Below, piece by piece: positions 1 through 10,455 of a stretch of DNA of 64,000 nt. The position numbers and the translations under genes are program-made. This stretch comes from Calliphora vicina. Lineage: Eukaryota; Arthropoda; Insecta; Diptera; Calliphoridae. The DNA lies in contig NC_088784.1 in NCBI RefSeq assembly GCF_958450345.1, positions 42,966,278 through 43,030,277 on the forward strand, given 5' to 3'. Each line of letters begins with the position of its first letter. Positions within the stretch are counted from its first letter, which is position 1. The notes beneath the pieces are model-generated. The model had not been told where the DNA came from and did no database searches. It saw nothing but the letters and a program-made list of their open reading frames with translations.

Positions 1-3000
1 TTGTGTTGACCATGGAGCCCTTAGCGCCAGATAAAACCATTAATTGTAGATTATTACTTGGAAATTTGGTTATCAAACCATTGGGGAGACATGTTCTACA
101 AAGAAAAATACATATTGTTGTACGAATAATAAGATTTTAAAGATTCAACTCATACTTATTGATGTCATTAGTGTAATTGTCCAACATTGTTTTGTATTTA
201 CGATCTAATACAACACGAAATTTAGGATCTTTGATATAAGCTTCCTCCATTTTCTCCGATAGTACATCCAAAGCGGGAACATCTGTCAAATCCAAGGCCG
301 ATGCTAAAGCAGCATCTCCTATTTCGCGGCTTTCTTGTATGATTTTACGTCTTTTGGTATCTGCCTCACCGGTGACTAGAATGTCTTTGACACCTAAGGT
401 GAAACCTTCACGTTGCAGGAAGAATGTAAAAACTTTTGTAAAAGCTGTCAACAAGCAAGTGGATGTATCGCCGCCGTACAGCTAGAATTATGAAATCGAA
501 AAGATTGGTAAAAACCACAATTTCTTGCACATTGGAGGGACGACTAATCACAAACCTCGTACATACAATGAATTAAACCATATGTAGTGGCACCGTATTG
601 TTGTTTATCTAATACACCGGCTATTAGTTCACCATTTCGTATTATTACTTCACTTTCCGACATTTGAGTATCTTTTAGTTCTGTGCCACCGGCGACAGCT
701 CTTCTATTCTTGGCAATCATCCAATGCTGGAACAAGCGAATCATATTAATTAGCTGACAATTGTTATTGTATTGGTTGCAAACTTAGTTCTTACCTTATC
801 ACCAATTTTTGCTACGGAATTCAAGGATATCGGGGTGTAACCTTCAGGTATTAGATTTATAATTATAGTCGACAAAATCTAAGATAATGAAAGAAATATA
901 AATATCTATTTGGGAGAGAACTCTATATATTAATACCTGTTTTCCAGACCACAATTGTATGGGTTTTATAATAGTCGGTGGCAAAAGTTTGATATTCTTC
1001 TTAATATGGGATAAACCTTGGAAGACAAGTTGTTGGTAATCTTCACGATTGAAGAAACGTCCTCGCAAAGACAATTTCACACCCGATATAACGTGATCCT
1101 GAATAAGACCACCCAGAGGAGTGCCATCCTTAGGAACCAAATAATTATTGGCAACATTAACTAAAATTATAAGAAATTACTGTCTTTACATACGTCTTAT
1201 TGTTAAAGATAAAATATACCCACCTAAATTATAAGCTTCAGAACGCGCTACTTCACTTTGTGGCAAATGGGCATTCATTTCGTCACCATCAAAATCAGCA
1301 TTATAGGCTTTGCAGTTAGAGTAGTGCAGACGGAAAGTCTTTTCACCCTGCAAAATACGAGCTTTGTGGGCCATAATTGAGGGTCTATGCAGAGATGGTT
1401 GACGATTCAGAAGCAACACATCTCCGTTTAGGACGTGACGATGAACAATTTTAATACCCTTTTCAGGATAATTAAACAGTAATTTTGCCATACTCTCCCT
1501 TTTAGCAGCATTATCAGCCGGAATTAGGGTAGTGTAGCCTCTTTCGTCTTGTATATAATTGGCACTGAAACATACAAATAAAAATACTGAACTTAGGGAT
1601 GAACAAATGATTAACAAGTAATTTAATATTTACCCGGGATGTACATTTGGTCCATTCATAACCATTTTACGCAACTCTGCAACATTCCATGGCGTAACAG
1701 GTACGGGATAAGATAATTTTTTCGCAAATATATCGGGGATTCCAACCTCTTCTACATTAATGTTGGGATCAGGCGTAATGACAGTACGGGCTGCATAGTT
1801 AACACGTTTTCCCATCATGTGTTTGCGTATTAGACCCTCTTTCTTTTCCAGGACTTGTTTCAAACCAGCTGAAGATGGTGCGTCTCTCGCCATATTAACA
1901 TCTAATAGTAAATTTATAGATGTCTGCAAACTTTGCCAAGCATTATATAGTTTTTCATATGGTGTTCCTCCTCTAATTCCGGTGAATGCAGCCTACAGAT
2001 ATTTCAAAAGAATATACAGATATATCATTTACAATTCACAGAATACAGAGTTTATTAAATTGGTATATTTTGCAAAACTTCTCATTATGGCGGGAGAAAA
2101 GTTATTTTTAAATTAAAAGTATAGAAAATTAAATTTTGTAGAATGAAGCACAGAAAAATAAGAACAAAATGGTTATTAATGCATCCAACTTTTTAATGAT
2201 ATAACATTTAATTAACAACATGAAAATTTGTACATTAGTTTTAAATGATCATTTTAAACATAAGTAAAAACAATAATATCATAAATTCCATACATCACAA
2301 AAAAAAAGATATTGAATCATTCAATTTTGATCATATTCCATTTTAATTTTGAAATGCACAAGATTTTAAAAATTGGCTGAAGCTGAAGTCGGATTTTTAA
2401 AAGTGTTAAATTGACTAAACAACCAAATCAATAGTTTTTTTGTGATTTAAATATGTATGTTTACAAAATGTTTTAAAAGATTTAGGAAAAAAGTTAAATA
2501 AATTTTAACAACAAAATTAAACAGAAGTATGTTTAATAACATTTTTATTTCTATAATAAATCTAAAAAGACTTTAATCTCAAATATATTTAAAAACTGTT
2601 CTTAGATATTTTTATTTCCTTCATTTTTGCGAATTCATTAGAATTTAGGAAGTATTAAGAATGAATTATTGCGAAAATTACATTTTACTGGGGTTTTTAG
2701 CACATTTTAAAGAATTGCTTAAAGACTATGAAAAAAGAATTTGAAAAAAGTTTACATTTAAAGTGGAGAACATTATTAAACGTGCATCTGAAAATCACAA
2801 TGCATACTGACAATTTTCATACAAAACTTATTTTAACAGGCAGTATAACCATAATTTATCGTGTATCATTTTAATGCATCTAATTATATAAAATTCATCA
2901 GCAATCAATATTTTGACCAAAAAAATATTTTATACAAATATTTATTTGCAATATCACTGTGTAATACATTTATATTATAACTGAAAAGTTTGTTATTTTA

Positions 3001-4260
3001 CCAGAAGTAAAAAAAAACATCTCACATGTGAATGCAAATATTCCAAACTTACCTTAGCTTCCTCAGACATTTCGTCAACTTGCCCTTTGATGTGCCTCAA
3101 TACAACTCGTAGCACTGAGTTGTTTTCAATTATATTACGATAAAGAGCCGTCTGAGCATGCTCAACAATTTGATTATGTAACATATTTGAAGGACGAGCT
3201 TTTGGCGGAGTTACTGGTATTGTGTCCATGAAAAATATATCAACTGGAGAAACATCTTTTTCGTTGGAATTCGCATTACTTTTGATGATAGGAAATAGAA
3301 GTTGCATTAACTCCGGGTAGCCGTCATACACCTGACGCAAAAATTTGCGACATTCATCGGCAAATATTACTTTATTTTGACCACTTGATTCTTCGATACC
3401 CTCAAACCTTTAAAGATGGTTGTACGTGTTTAAAATATAAAATAGGTATTCATATTTTATACTATACTCACTTGTTTTTGATTTCAGCAATGCCCATAAA
3501 GTAGACTAGTTTTCGATGTAGGTATCGAATATTTCGCAATGGATTTTTACAATGTATACATCTCTTGGCAATTGGACGTTGAAGTGCTGCGTTAACTATA
3601 GCTGATCGAAGGGCACATGAAGTTTTAGTCACATTCACCTTGTTACTTTGTCCCTTCTCAAGTAGTTGATACATTTCAGCAATACGAGGATGGACATTGT
3701 CGCCATTTTCCAATTTCACTAATGTTTCGACGTTGTTTAACACAATTTCTGATTTGTATATCTCCAATTCTTGTGCTTCGACAATATATCCAGCATCAAG
3801 AAGTCTCAATTGTAGTATCAGAATTTCAGTTTCGTGTTCTAAAAAGAGCAAGTAAAATATTTCGCATACATAATCAAAAATGCTAAAATCTTGTCAATTA
3901 TTTTGATCTCCACTTACCTTTGGTCTGTATTTTTTGACAACTCACACAAAAGATATTGCACATTTTTTGCACAAGCTTAATAAAAAATGGATTATATACC
4001 AGGGCGTTCAATTCAATGTGACCCAAGTGACCGGGGCATGCCTGTATATTTAGACATGTTGTACACGGCTCCATGCGTTTACCAAAAGTACCCATTTGAC
4101 TGTCATATAAACCACCTGGGAGCGGATGCCCCAATGGGTCGAACGTAAGTCCAGTAATAATCTTGACCACACTGAGACGTTTGATTTCCTCTCCAGTAAA
4201 AACGGAGAATTCCAAGTCACTTGGAAACATGTCGATATCATAAGTTTTCATCGTACCCAT
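1..4260 (-). CDS. Polr1A (RpI1): RNA polymerase I largest subunit, 5' ten exons (runs off window)
   Basis: Catalytic largest subunit of nucleolar RNA polymerase I, which transcribes pre-rRNA. Exons, read on the minus strand: 4260-3918, 3838-3472, 3407-3053, 1992-1634, 1564-1224, 1160-937, 878-795, 726-556, 481-156 and 95-1. All junctions are GT-AG and keep frame, giving 888 codons, roughly the first half of the usual protein. Visible motifs are the N-terminal zinc site (Cys66, Cys69, Cys75, His78) followed by a second C-x2-C pair, the LLEKKEGLIRKHMMGKRV segment, and the catalytic NADFDGDEMN loop with Asp565, Asp567 and Asp569. Near base 1 comes a SGAKGS segment typical of the family. The overall match is to Pol I rather than Pol II or III. 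The start is Met at 4260 (MGTMKTYD) or Met at 4251; the sequence does not decide. Nine introns: eight are 58-79 bases and intron 3 (1993-3052) is 1060 bases, AT-rich, without a recognisable gene. The start of exon 8 (CAG|CATTGG) is the least certain junction. Confidence 0.95.
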
Positions 4261-4880
4261 TGTGAAATTACTCAACTCCTTTACAAGTAACACGAATAGT
4301 AAATTTAACAACTTTTGTAACAAAAAAACTTCTTATTAAAATCACAAACGTAAAACCAACTACATCCAAACTAAAATGTATAGAATGAATGAAGAAATGT
4401 TTGGAAACACGTGCAGGTTACTAATCGCAGTGATGCCACATTTAATTAAACAAAACGTAAACAACCAAAAAATTGCCCATATGTTTGTGTTTAGAGTTGC
4501 CAGATTAAGTAAAATTTTTATTATTAACTCTTTCCTGTAGGTTGGAAACCAGGGACCGTAACATTTATGACAATTATAACCATAAGTTATAAATCAAGAT
4601 CAGCGAAACAGCTTGCATTTTTATAATTTCTTTGGTGTTGATAGCTCTCATAATTAGAAGCACAAAAACGTTAATATTTTTCCCTGCTCTCTTTTAGTTT
4701 AAGAGTTATATGAATTTAAAGTCAATACATATAATAGTATATTTCTCATATATTTGGAAAACAAACTGATCGTTATGGGTATCATTGAATAGTGCTTCAC
4801 AATACCTTTAATATGATATATAATATGGTACAGTTTATTAATATTGTGAACCAAAAATTCCTTTTTGATTTTATATGACA
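4261..4880. other. Upstream region of Polr1A; nothing specific seen
   Basis: This should contain the 5' UTR and promoter of the minus-strand polymerase gene. No TATA box or other clear element stands out, as is common for housekeeping genes. AT-rich sequence without open frames worth reporting. Confidence 0.4.
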
Positions 4881-4914
4881 GTACTTCAGAAAATTTTGAT
4901 ATACAGAAAAAGTG

Positions 4915-4985
4915 ATTTTAGCGAAGCCGGTGTTCGATACACCCCAGAACTAAAAGTCCCTTCACCCGGCCGAAGGCCGGCAATA
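4915..4985. other. Short GC-rich island with a CCGGCC hairpin
   Basis: About 70 bases of much higher GC content than the surroundings, ending in CCCGGCCGAAGGCCGG, which folds on itself (CCGGCC-GAA-GGCCGG). It also holds GTTCGATAC, reminiscent of a tRNA T-loop, but no full tRNA can be built. Origin unknown; possibly an end of a mobile element. Confidence 0.45.
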
Positions 4986-5257
4986 CAGAAAATGTGAATA
5001 TTAACAGAAAAAAAATTATGAAAATAAAAACTGTTACGCGGATCTTGATTTGTTCCTTTATGTTGGAAAATCATTATAAATACATACTATGGTTGTATAA
5101 GTCGATTGTTCGACCAATCGACTTTTTGGTTGGAAAAAAGTCCAAGAATAAATTACCTTATCTCAAAAAGTCAATTAACCCTTTGACATCGGTATGGTGT
5201 CCATTAATGTATCCTTCATGAACTAATGTTGCTAGACGTAGAATATTTGCAAAAACC

Positions 5258-5332
5258 ATGTTGAAGGGATGTCAATTAGGGATACACTTTATTAACAAAC
5301 ATGATCGCTTATTGACACCCCTTCAACATGGG
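5258..5332. repeat. 20-bp inverted repeat around a 35-base spacer
   Basis: Arms at 5258-5277 (CATGTTGAAGGGATGTCAAT) and 5313-5332 are complementary with one mismatch. Just upstream, near 5175, TTAACCCTTTG resembles a piggyBac-type end. It may be the remains of a small inverted-repeat element. Confidence 0.45.
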
Positions 5333-5415
5333 CCATACATATTTCAAGCAGTTTAGGAATTGCGCTGAGTTTAATTGTGTCTATATAATAATATTTGATT
5401 TGTTGCCTGATTTGA

Positions 5416-5667
5416 ATACTGAGTGCCTTAAAGTGTGCTGTATTTTCCAGCGAATTCTTGTACTTTATAAAGTGTGTCTGTATTTCCGCGAATTTATAAA
5501 AGTGTATAAAAAACACTAAGCGACTATTTAATTCTGTTGTTGTACATTTTAAATAAATAAAGAGTTGTTACAATGTTTAACTACTAAACGGCTTTTATTT
5601 GCAATCAAAAGTATCCGGTTTATTTAAAGGAAATAAACCAACGTTTTGAAAAGGTTAAAACGTAACA
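5416..5667 (+). repeat. Partial LTR, 3' half, same family as the solo LTR at 31721-32324
   Basis: The segment matches the last roughly 250 bases of the LTR at 31.7-32.3 kb closely, including the polyadenylation signal region (AAATAAATAAAGAG) and the terminal CGTAACA. The upstream half with the promoter is missing. It is therefore a truncated LTR, not a usable one. Confidence 0.8.
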
Positions 5668-6224
5668 ATATGAAATATAGTAAATAAAGAATAGCCATTG
5701 CAGGTGCAATTTATTAATACATATATAACTTGGTATACCATCCAATACGTTTGAGAGTGATGATTTAAAACATTAATCGATTAAAGATGATAAAATTGGT
5801 TGATTATAGTGAACATTGAGTGGATAGATCGCGCTATCGTCATATAGGGCATTAGAGTAAGTAGAGGCAAACAAATCATCGAATAAATTGCTGATTTGCA
5901 ACTCATCACTACACTCTTTATTTAAATACTTCATAACTTTCGGAGTGCCGGAGTGCAAATTTTCCTTTTTTAGTTAACAAAAGTAGGAAAACGACAGAGG
6001 ATCATGTTTGAAATTTTATTTTTCATATTTTTAGAGAAGATAGTTGTTTGGAATTCCAGGATAGTCAGACATAGGATTTGGTATACATTGCGGTTTGTTT
6101 ACAAATACCAGATCTAACAGTCTACCAAATACATATGTTATAAATTTAGTTAATTTGTTGTACACATAATTTGTAAATATTGTTAAATAACAGTTATGAT
6201 TACAATGTGCACGAAATTTACACT
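5668..6224. other. AT-rich intergenic stretch, nothing recognised
   Basis: Short open frames only; no repeat family or motif assigned. Confidence 0.4.
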
Positions 6225-6560
6225 TTTTTTCTGTCAGCTTAATCGAACTAATTCGATTACGCTGAGCACCACTGGCTAACCTTTTTTTTAGGTTAGCTCT
6301 TGTTTTCGAGATATACCGTTATTATATTATATAAAATGGAGGAGGTTGCACAACATACATATATATGTATATTCGCGTAACTCAAAACCAGTTTAGTTTA
6401 TTGAAGGAACTGAAAAAATTCTGCAATTAATTTAAGGCTTACCATTTTTCTAATCTGCGTTTTAGAAATATTTCCACAAAAATTTCGAAATTTTACTAAA
6501 AAAAATTTTTTGACAAACAAATCTATATTTCTAAAACGACTGCGCAGATTAAAAAAATGT
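6225..6560. repeat. Degenerate MITE relative (family also at 42280-42505)
   Basis: The block GGTTAGCTCTTGTTTTCGAG followed by ATATACCGTTATTAT, then a stretch with GGAGGTTGCACAACATAC, is shared in inverted orientation with 42.28-42.5 kb. Two complementary stretches near 6449-6478 and 6515-6565 form a further imperfect inverted repeat. Confidence 0.5.
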
Positions 6561-6662
6561 TAAGCCTTACCCAAAGGTAATTTTATTGCGGGATTTCGGT
6601 ATTTTCAGTTTATTCAATAATATAATATACATTTTTACATTTTAATTTTTTAGAAGGAATAC

Positions 6663-8560
6663 AATTCAGTTTAAATTAAATTTCTTGGATATGGTATACA
6701 AAAAAGTACTAAAACTAGGGTTTCGCCCGTTTTATCCCCTTAAAAGTACAACACACCTCACCACTTATATTTTGCATAAATTTAGATTAAGTTCGACTTT
6801 TAGTGCTAGCTTTATTAGTTCCGGAAATGCCGATTTTACCCATTTTTACCCTTTTAAAATTCGAATTTCAAAAAATCCCTTCTTAGTGAATCTAGTCATC
6901 GTGTGAGGTACCTACATACTAGGGTGATCGGCCCGGTTTTTAATAACCGCTTATAGCCGGTTTTTTTTGTTAAGTCGGTTTCGGTTTTTTTGAAAAGCTC
7001 ACATTTCGAATATCGAATGAACCGGGGTTTTCTCCTCGAATAATCGGTTTTATGTGTTTTTATGAGTTTTAGTGAATTAAAAACTTTAAAAAATATTCAA
7101 AATCCAAAAAACTTTTTTAAAACAAATACTCCAACTATTTTAGAAGACTTTTGAATTTAGATAAATGATACAATCGATCTGGAAAGCTTGAAAACTTACT
7201 CAATGCTTTGTTAACTATATGTCCTACAAGTACACTGATTGAAAATTGTCAATGTCTAGCTTTGAAAGAAGAAATATCGATACACTCCAAAGCATTTAAA
7301 CTGTGTTTTCTTCCTAAGAGTTTATTTTAACCTTCATAAGGTCTTCAAATTTACCGACGTTAACGATCTTCGGTAAATAAATATTTTTTTTGGCCAAAAA
7401 CTAACGTAGTTGTTGACATTTGAAATTAAATAAAAGTCATAAAATATCAACCACTCATTTCTGAAAAAAATCAATTTTAATTTCAAAACGGGTAAGGATA
7501 AGAAAAACATAGCTTATGTATTTATCCAGGGAATCCCAGTTTTCATAAAAAAGTACTGATTATTTTTTAAAATTTCTGGTTTTTTTGGATCGTTGGCGGT
7601 AACGGTGGCTCCTTGCTCCTTGGGTTGCTCGGATGAGGTATTGTCGAGCTAGTTGTGGTAGTCATATGAATGATATTGTGTTCCATTCTTATATGACAAA
7701 CTTCAACATTTCCAATAAAACCAGAAATTTTAAAAAATAATCAGTAATTTAATTATATATTATAATAATTTTATAGCCGATTCAAATTTTAAATGGCCCA
7801 CCCTTTATAATGTTCAGCAAGAACGATAAAAAGAGACAGATATATATTAGTGCTACCAAAGCTCTGAGAACATTTAACTAAATTGTGCGTAACAAAAATT
7901 CAAGATTTTTGCTGCAGGTCAAATATGACCCAAATGACCTTAAGTGCACAAAATTTTATAGATATTTTTTTTGCCCGATTTGTTTTTCTAAAAACCTAAT
8001 GTGGTTGTTGACATATGAAATTAAATAAAATTCATAAAATATGAAAAATATCAACCACTCACTTTTAGAAAAAATTCAATTTTAAAAGAAGTAATCAAAA
8101 TTATAATTAAAAAGTATTTAAGCATTTTAAAAATACTTATTTTTTGTTATTTGAATAAATGAATATTCTTTATCATAATTATATGATCTCTTCTTCTTCT
8201 ATTATTTTATCAAATAAAACTGTTTTCTTTTTATTTCCAGGCATTTTAATATTTTGTCAAAAAAACCGGTTTACCGGTTATATTAAAAAACCGAAACCGG
8301 CTTCTAAAAAATGTCGAAGAATCGATCACCCTACTACATACACAATTTTAGCACATACAAATTTTCAAAAGTTCAAATTTAGGGAAATTGTTTGTGTGGT
8401 AAAATTCGAAAATCGGCTTTACGAATGGACCAAATGGACCTATTGTAGTATTTTAGGTGTCTTGTCATCTTCAGAAAATTTCCTTTCCAGTGAAACCGGT
8501 TTGGAGCTAAACGGTTGGATGGTTTCAGAGTCTATAACGGACATACATATGTAGGTAGAA
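6663..8560. repeat. Unnamed interspersed repeat, split by the hAT element
   Basis: Bases 6663-6919 and 8334-8560 together match, in inverted order, the block at 39370-39830 (for example CTATAACGGACATACAT against its complement near 39400). The copy at 39.5 kb is uninterrupted, so it gives the empty-site structure for the hAT insertion here. Confidence 0.65.
6920..8333. mobile_element. hAT-type non-autonomous element with perfect 8-bp target duplication
   Basis: The ends are TAGGGTGATCG and CGATCACCCTA. The flanking 8 bases CTACATAC at 6912-6919 are repeated exactly at 8334-8341. Eight-base duplications and TAGGG-like ends are characteristic of hAT elements. No transposase was found inside. 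Its interior holds a direct repeat pair (about 7386-7480 and 7985-8090) and an inverted pair (about 7553-7582 and 7712-7741). Next to the ends are CCGGTTT-rich subterminal motifs. Confidence 0.85.
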
Positions 8561-8716
8561 ACATTTTTTGTATTTTATATACATATATATACAGTGGGGA
8601 GCTCAAATGAGTACATATGTATTTCTATTTTCTGCACTTCTTATGGAGTAAAAATAAAACTGATAAAGCAAATCCAAAAATTTTTTCTGTCATTTATTTT
8701 ATGTTTAATATTTAAC

Positions 8717-8955
8717 CAAGGCGTATTAACAAGGTGAGTGCATAAAATCAGCTGTTTCTTAATTGGCTGTGGTTTTATGTACACTATATGTCAAACTTTG
8801 TTTATGTTTACATTTGTTATTGTAAATAACATAGTAATATATTAATTCGCCTTGATTTTGACATTTACCGTACATTTTAACAAAAACAAATTGCCTGTTG
8901 TTTTTGCATTGTTCTATTTGTTGCCGGGACGCACTCACCTTGTTAATACGCCTTG
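8717..8955. mobile_element. 239-bp MITE with perfect 25-bp terminal inverted repeats
   Basis: Bases 8717-8741 (starting CAAGGCGTATTAACAAGG) are the exact complement of 8931-8955. The interior has no coding potential. Class not assigned, because no convincing target duplication is visible. Perfect arms suggest recent activity or conversion. Confidence 0.85.
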
Positions 8956-9239
8956 TATGTAACAAAATGAATTACAATTCAAAACAAAAAACATCCAGTT
9001 CTAAATAAAAAAAAAGACAAAACTAAAATAACTCGCATGTACTCAATTTTGCACCCACAATAACTTTAGGGAAGAATTGCATTTTTTAAAATTTTTTTCA
9101 AAATTCGTTATTACGTAAATAAAATTTTACACGCATTGACATATTTTCTACCAATATTTCATTAACTTTATTTGTCATATTCTCTCTCTCGTGTTCAATC
9201 CGCTGTTAAAGCTCGTAGAAATTGGTAGGAGTTAATCGG

Positions 9240-9450
9240 TATTATTTCAACCGCCAATTCACGATTCACTAAAAATTCTCAATAGGATTGAACTCAGGAC
9301 ATTGAGCTGATAACGGCATTAACAAGAAATTTTTCTAGGAACACCATTATTTACGATTTTTGACGTGTGCAATGGGTCGACATCCTATTGAAAAATTACT
9401 TCTTCTGAAGGATAAGCGTTATAATCTACAAAGTCGAAAGATTAATGTGT
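9240..9450 (-). pseudogene. Tc1-like transposase relic, C-terminal part
   Basis: Read on the minus strand, the region encodes, with interruptions, EEVIFQ-stop-DVDPLHTSKIVNN and then CPEFNPIENF. These correspond to the QQDNDPKHTSK and SPDLNPIEN signatures around the second Asp and the Glu of the Tc1 DD34E site. Stops and frame changes show that it is dead. Confidence 0.55.
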
Positions 9451-9499
9451 AAAATACAAAGATGATTACGTATTGAGGTCGGGATATCGAACTGGACAG

Positions 9500-9810
9500 A
9501 AATTTTGGTCACTAAACCATTTTTCAAAGTTCTTGAGTGCTTTAATTCGCCAACCTGCTGTAAAATAACTTCTTCGACATGATTGGCGCTCTTATCTACA
9601 AAATCGGAATGGCAAGTCTATAAATTCGGTATGATTAGTCTTCAATATACGCAGATAGTCTTCTTAACTCATTATTTCGGCGATTTTTTCAAAATTGGTG
9701 ACACAGTAAGGAAACTGTAAAACACGGTAATGATATGGGGTTGCCTTATGTGGTGCCACCTTAGACCAATGCAAAGAATCAATGAAATTGTAGATTTCAT
9801 AACATAAAGT
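9500..9810. pseudogene. Further fragments of a Tc1-like element
   Basis: The minus strand of 9505-9625 resembles the neighbouring relic (DFVDKSANHVEEVILQQ). The plus strand near 9715-9755 carries TVKHGNDMGL, like the TVKHGGG..WGC motif of Tc1 transposases. Mixed orientation suggests rearranged debris. Confidence 0.35.
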
Positions 9811-10044
9811 CTGTTCGTTTACTTACTAGTTTTTTTATATTTTCGGTAGTGACGAAAACTACTTTATAATTGTAAAACCAACTTACAATCTGATAACGTG
9901 TATTATCTCTTACAATATCTTAAAAACATTTATTCTTTGGTATATGTATATAAATATAAAAATACATTGTATGTACTTATTAGAAAAGTATTTAGAATTA
10001 ATTAACTTCGTAGGTTTGATCATTATTTAATAATGCATTGAAAT

Positions 10045-10455
10045 TTACAACTTATCGCATGTCAGTTGGTACTGCCAGTTTTTAATTCCCACATGATCAG
10101 TATAATGCATTCCTTGAGGAGTGTTCATGTTTTGATGTACTACGACTGATTCGGTAATGGTTTTCAACAAATTTGGATTTTTCGCCACATCGATGAACTC
10201 CTTTCCGGATTTAGTGGTTTTCTTTGAGCTTTTCGTTTGTACTTCCATCATTGGGTGTTCTACTTGTCTAGGACGATATTTAAAATCTTGTGGCTGTGTT
10301 GTGGTGGTTTGATGATTTTGGTTTGTAAGCTTCGACTGACGACTGTTCCAGTTGTTACTCATGGTTGAGCGTCTGAATTCGTGGGCAACTCTAGCGTTTG
10401 AATTTGTGCTACTGGGACGTTTAAAGATTTTTGCCGGTCGAATGAACCACTTATG
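10045..10455 (-). CDS. In-frame 136-codon extension after the UGA of the cholinesterase-like gene (candidate readthrough domain)
   Basis: Directly after the UGA at 10458-10456 the same frame stays open for 136 codons, to the stop at 10047-10045. The next codon is CAT, so the stop context is UGA-C, which is known to favour readthrough. The extension begins HKWFIRPAKIFKRPSS and is hydrophilic and basic, rich in Ser, Thr, Asn, Gln and Lys. That suits a cytoplasmic tail, and it would follow the transmembrane helix and a 14-residue short tail. It ends in DKL, which loosely fits a [D/E]-x-hydrophobic PDZ-binding pattern. An internal Met lies at 10362. Alternatives are a recent nonsense change in a normally longer protein, an unseen splice form, or a base error. 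Confidence 0.6.
   Translation of the reverse strand, partial: HKWFIRPAKIFKRPSSTNSNARVAHEFRRSTMSNNWNSRQSKLTNQNHQTTTTQPQDFKYRPRQVEHPMMEVQTKSSKKTTKSGKEFIDVAKNPNLLKTITESVVVHQNMNTPQGMHYTDHVGIKNWQYQLTCDKL

Noticed and set aside
4886..5074. Small protein on the minus strand through the GC-rich patch
   Set aside because: The frame opens only because of the short GC-rich segment and has no start context, partner exon or family resemblance.
8759..8965. 68-codon frame on the minus strand
   Set aside because: It lies within the 239-bp MITE and uses its terminal repeat as coding sequence.
9830..10044. Additional exon downstream of the cholinesterase-like gene
   Set aside because: AT-rich, with no splice acceptor plus open frame combination that continues the protein. 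Best read as 3' UTR and flank.
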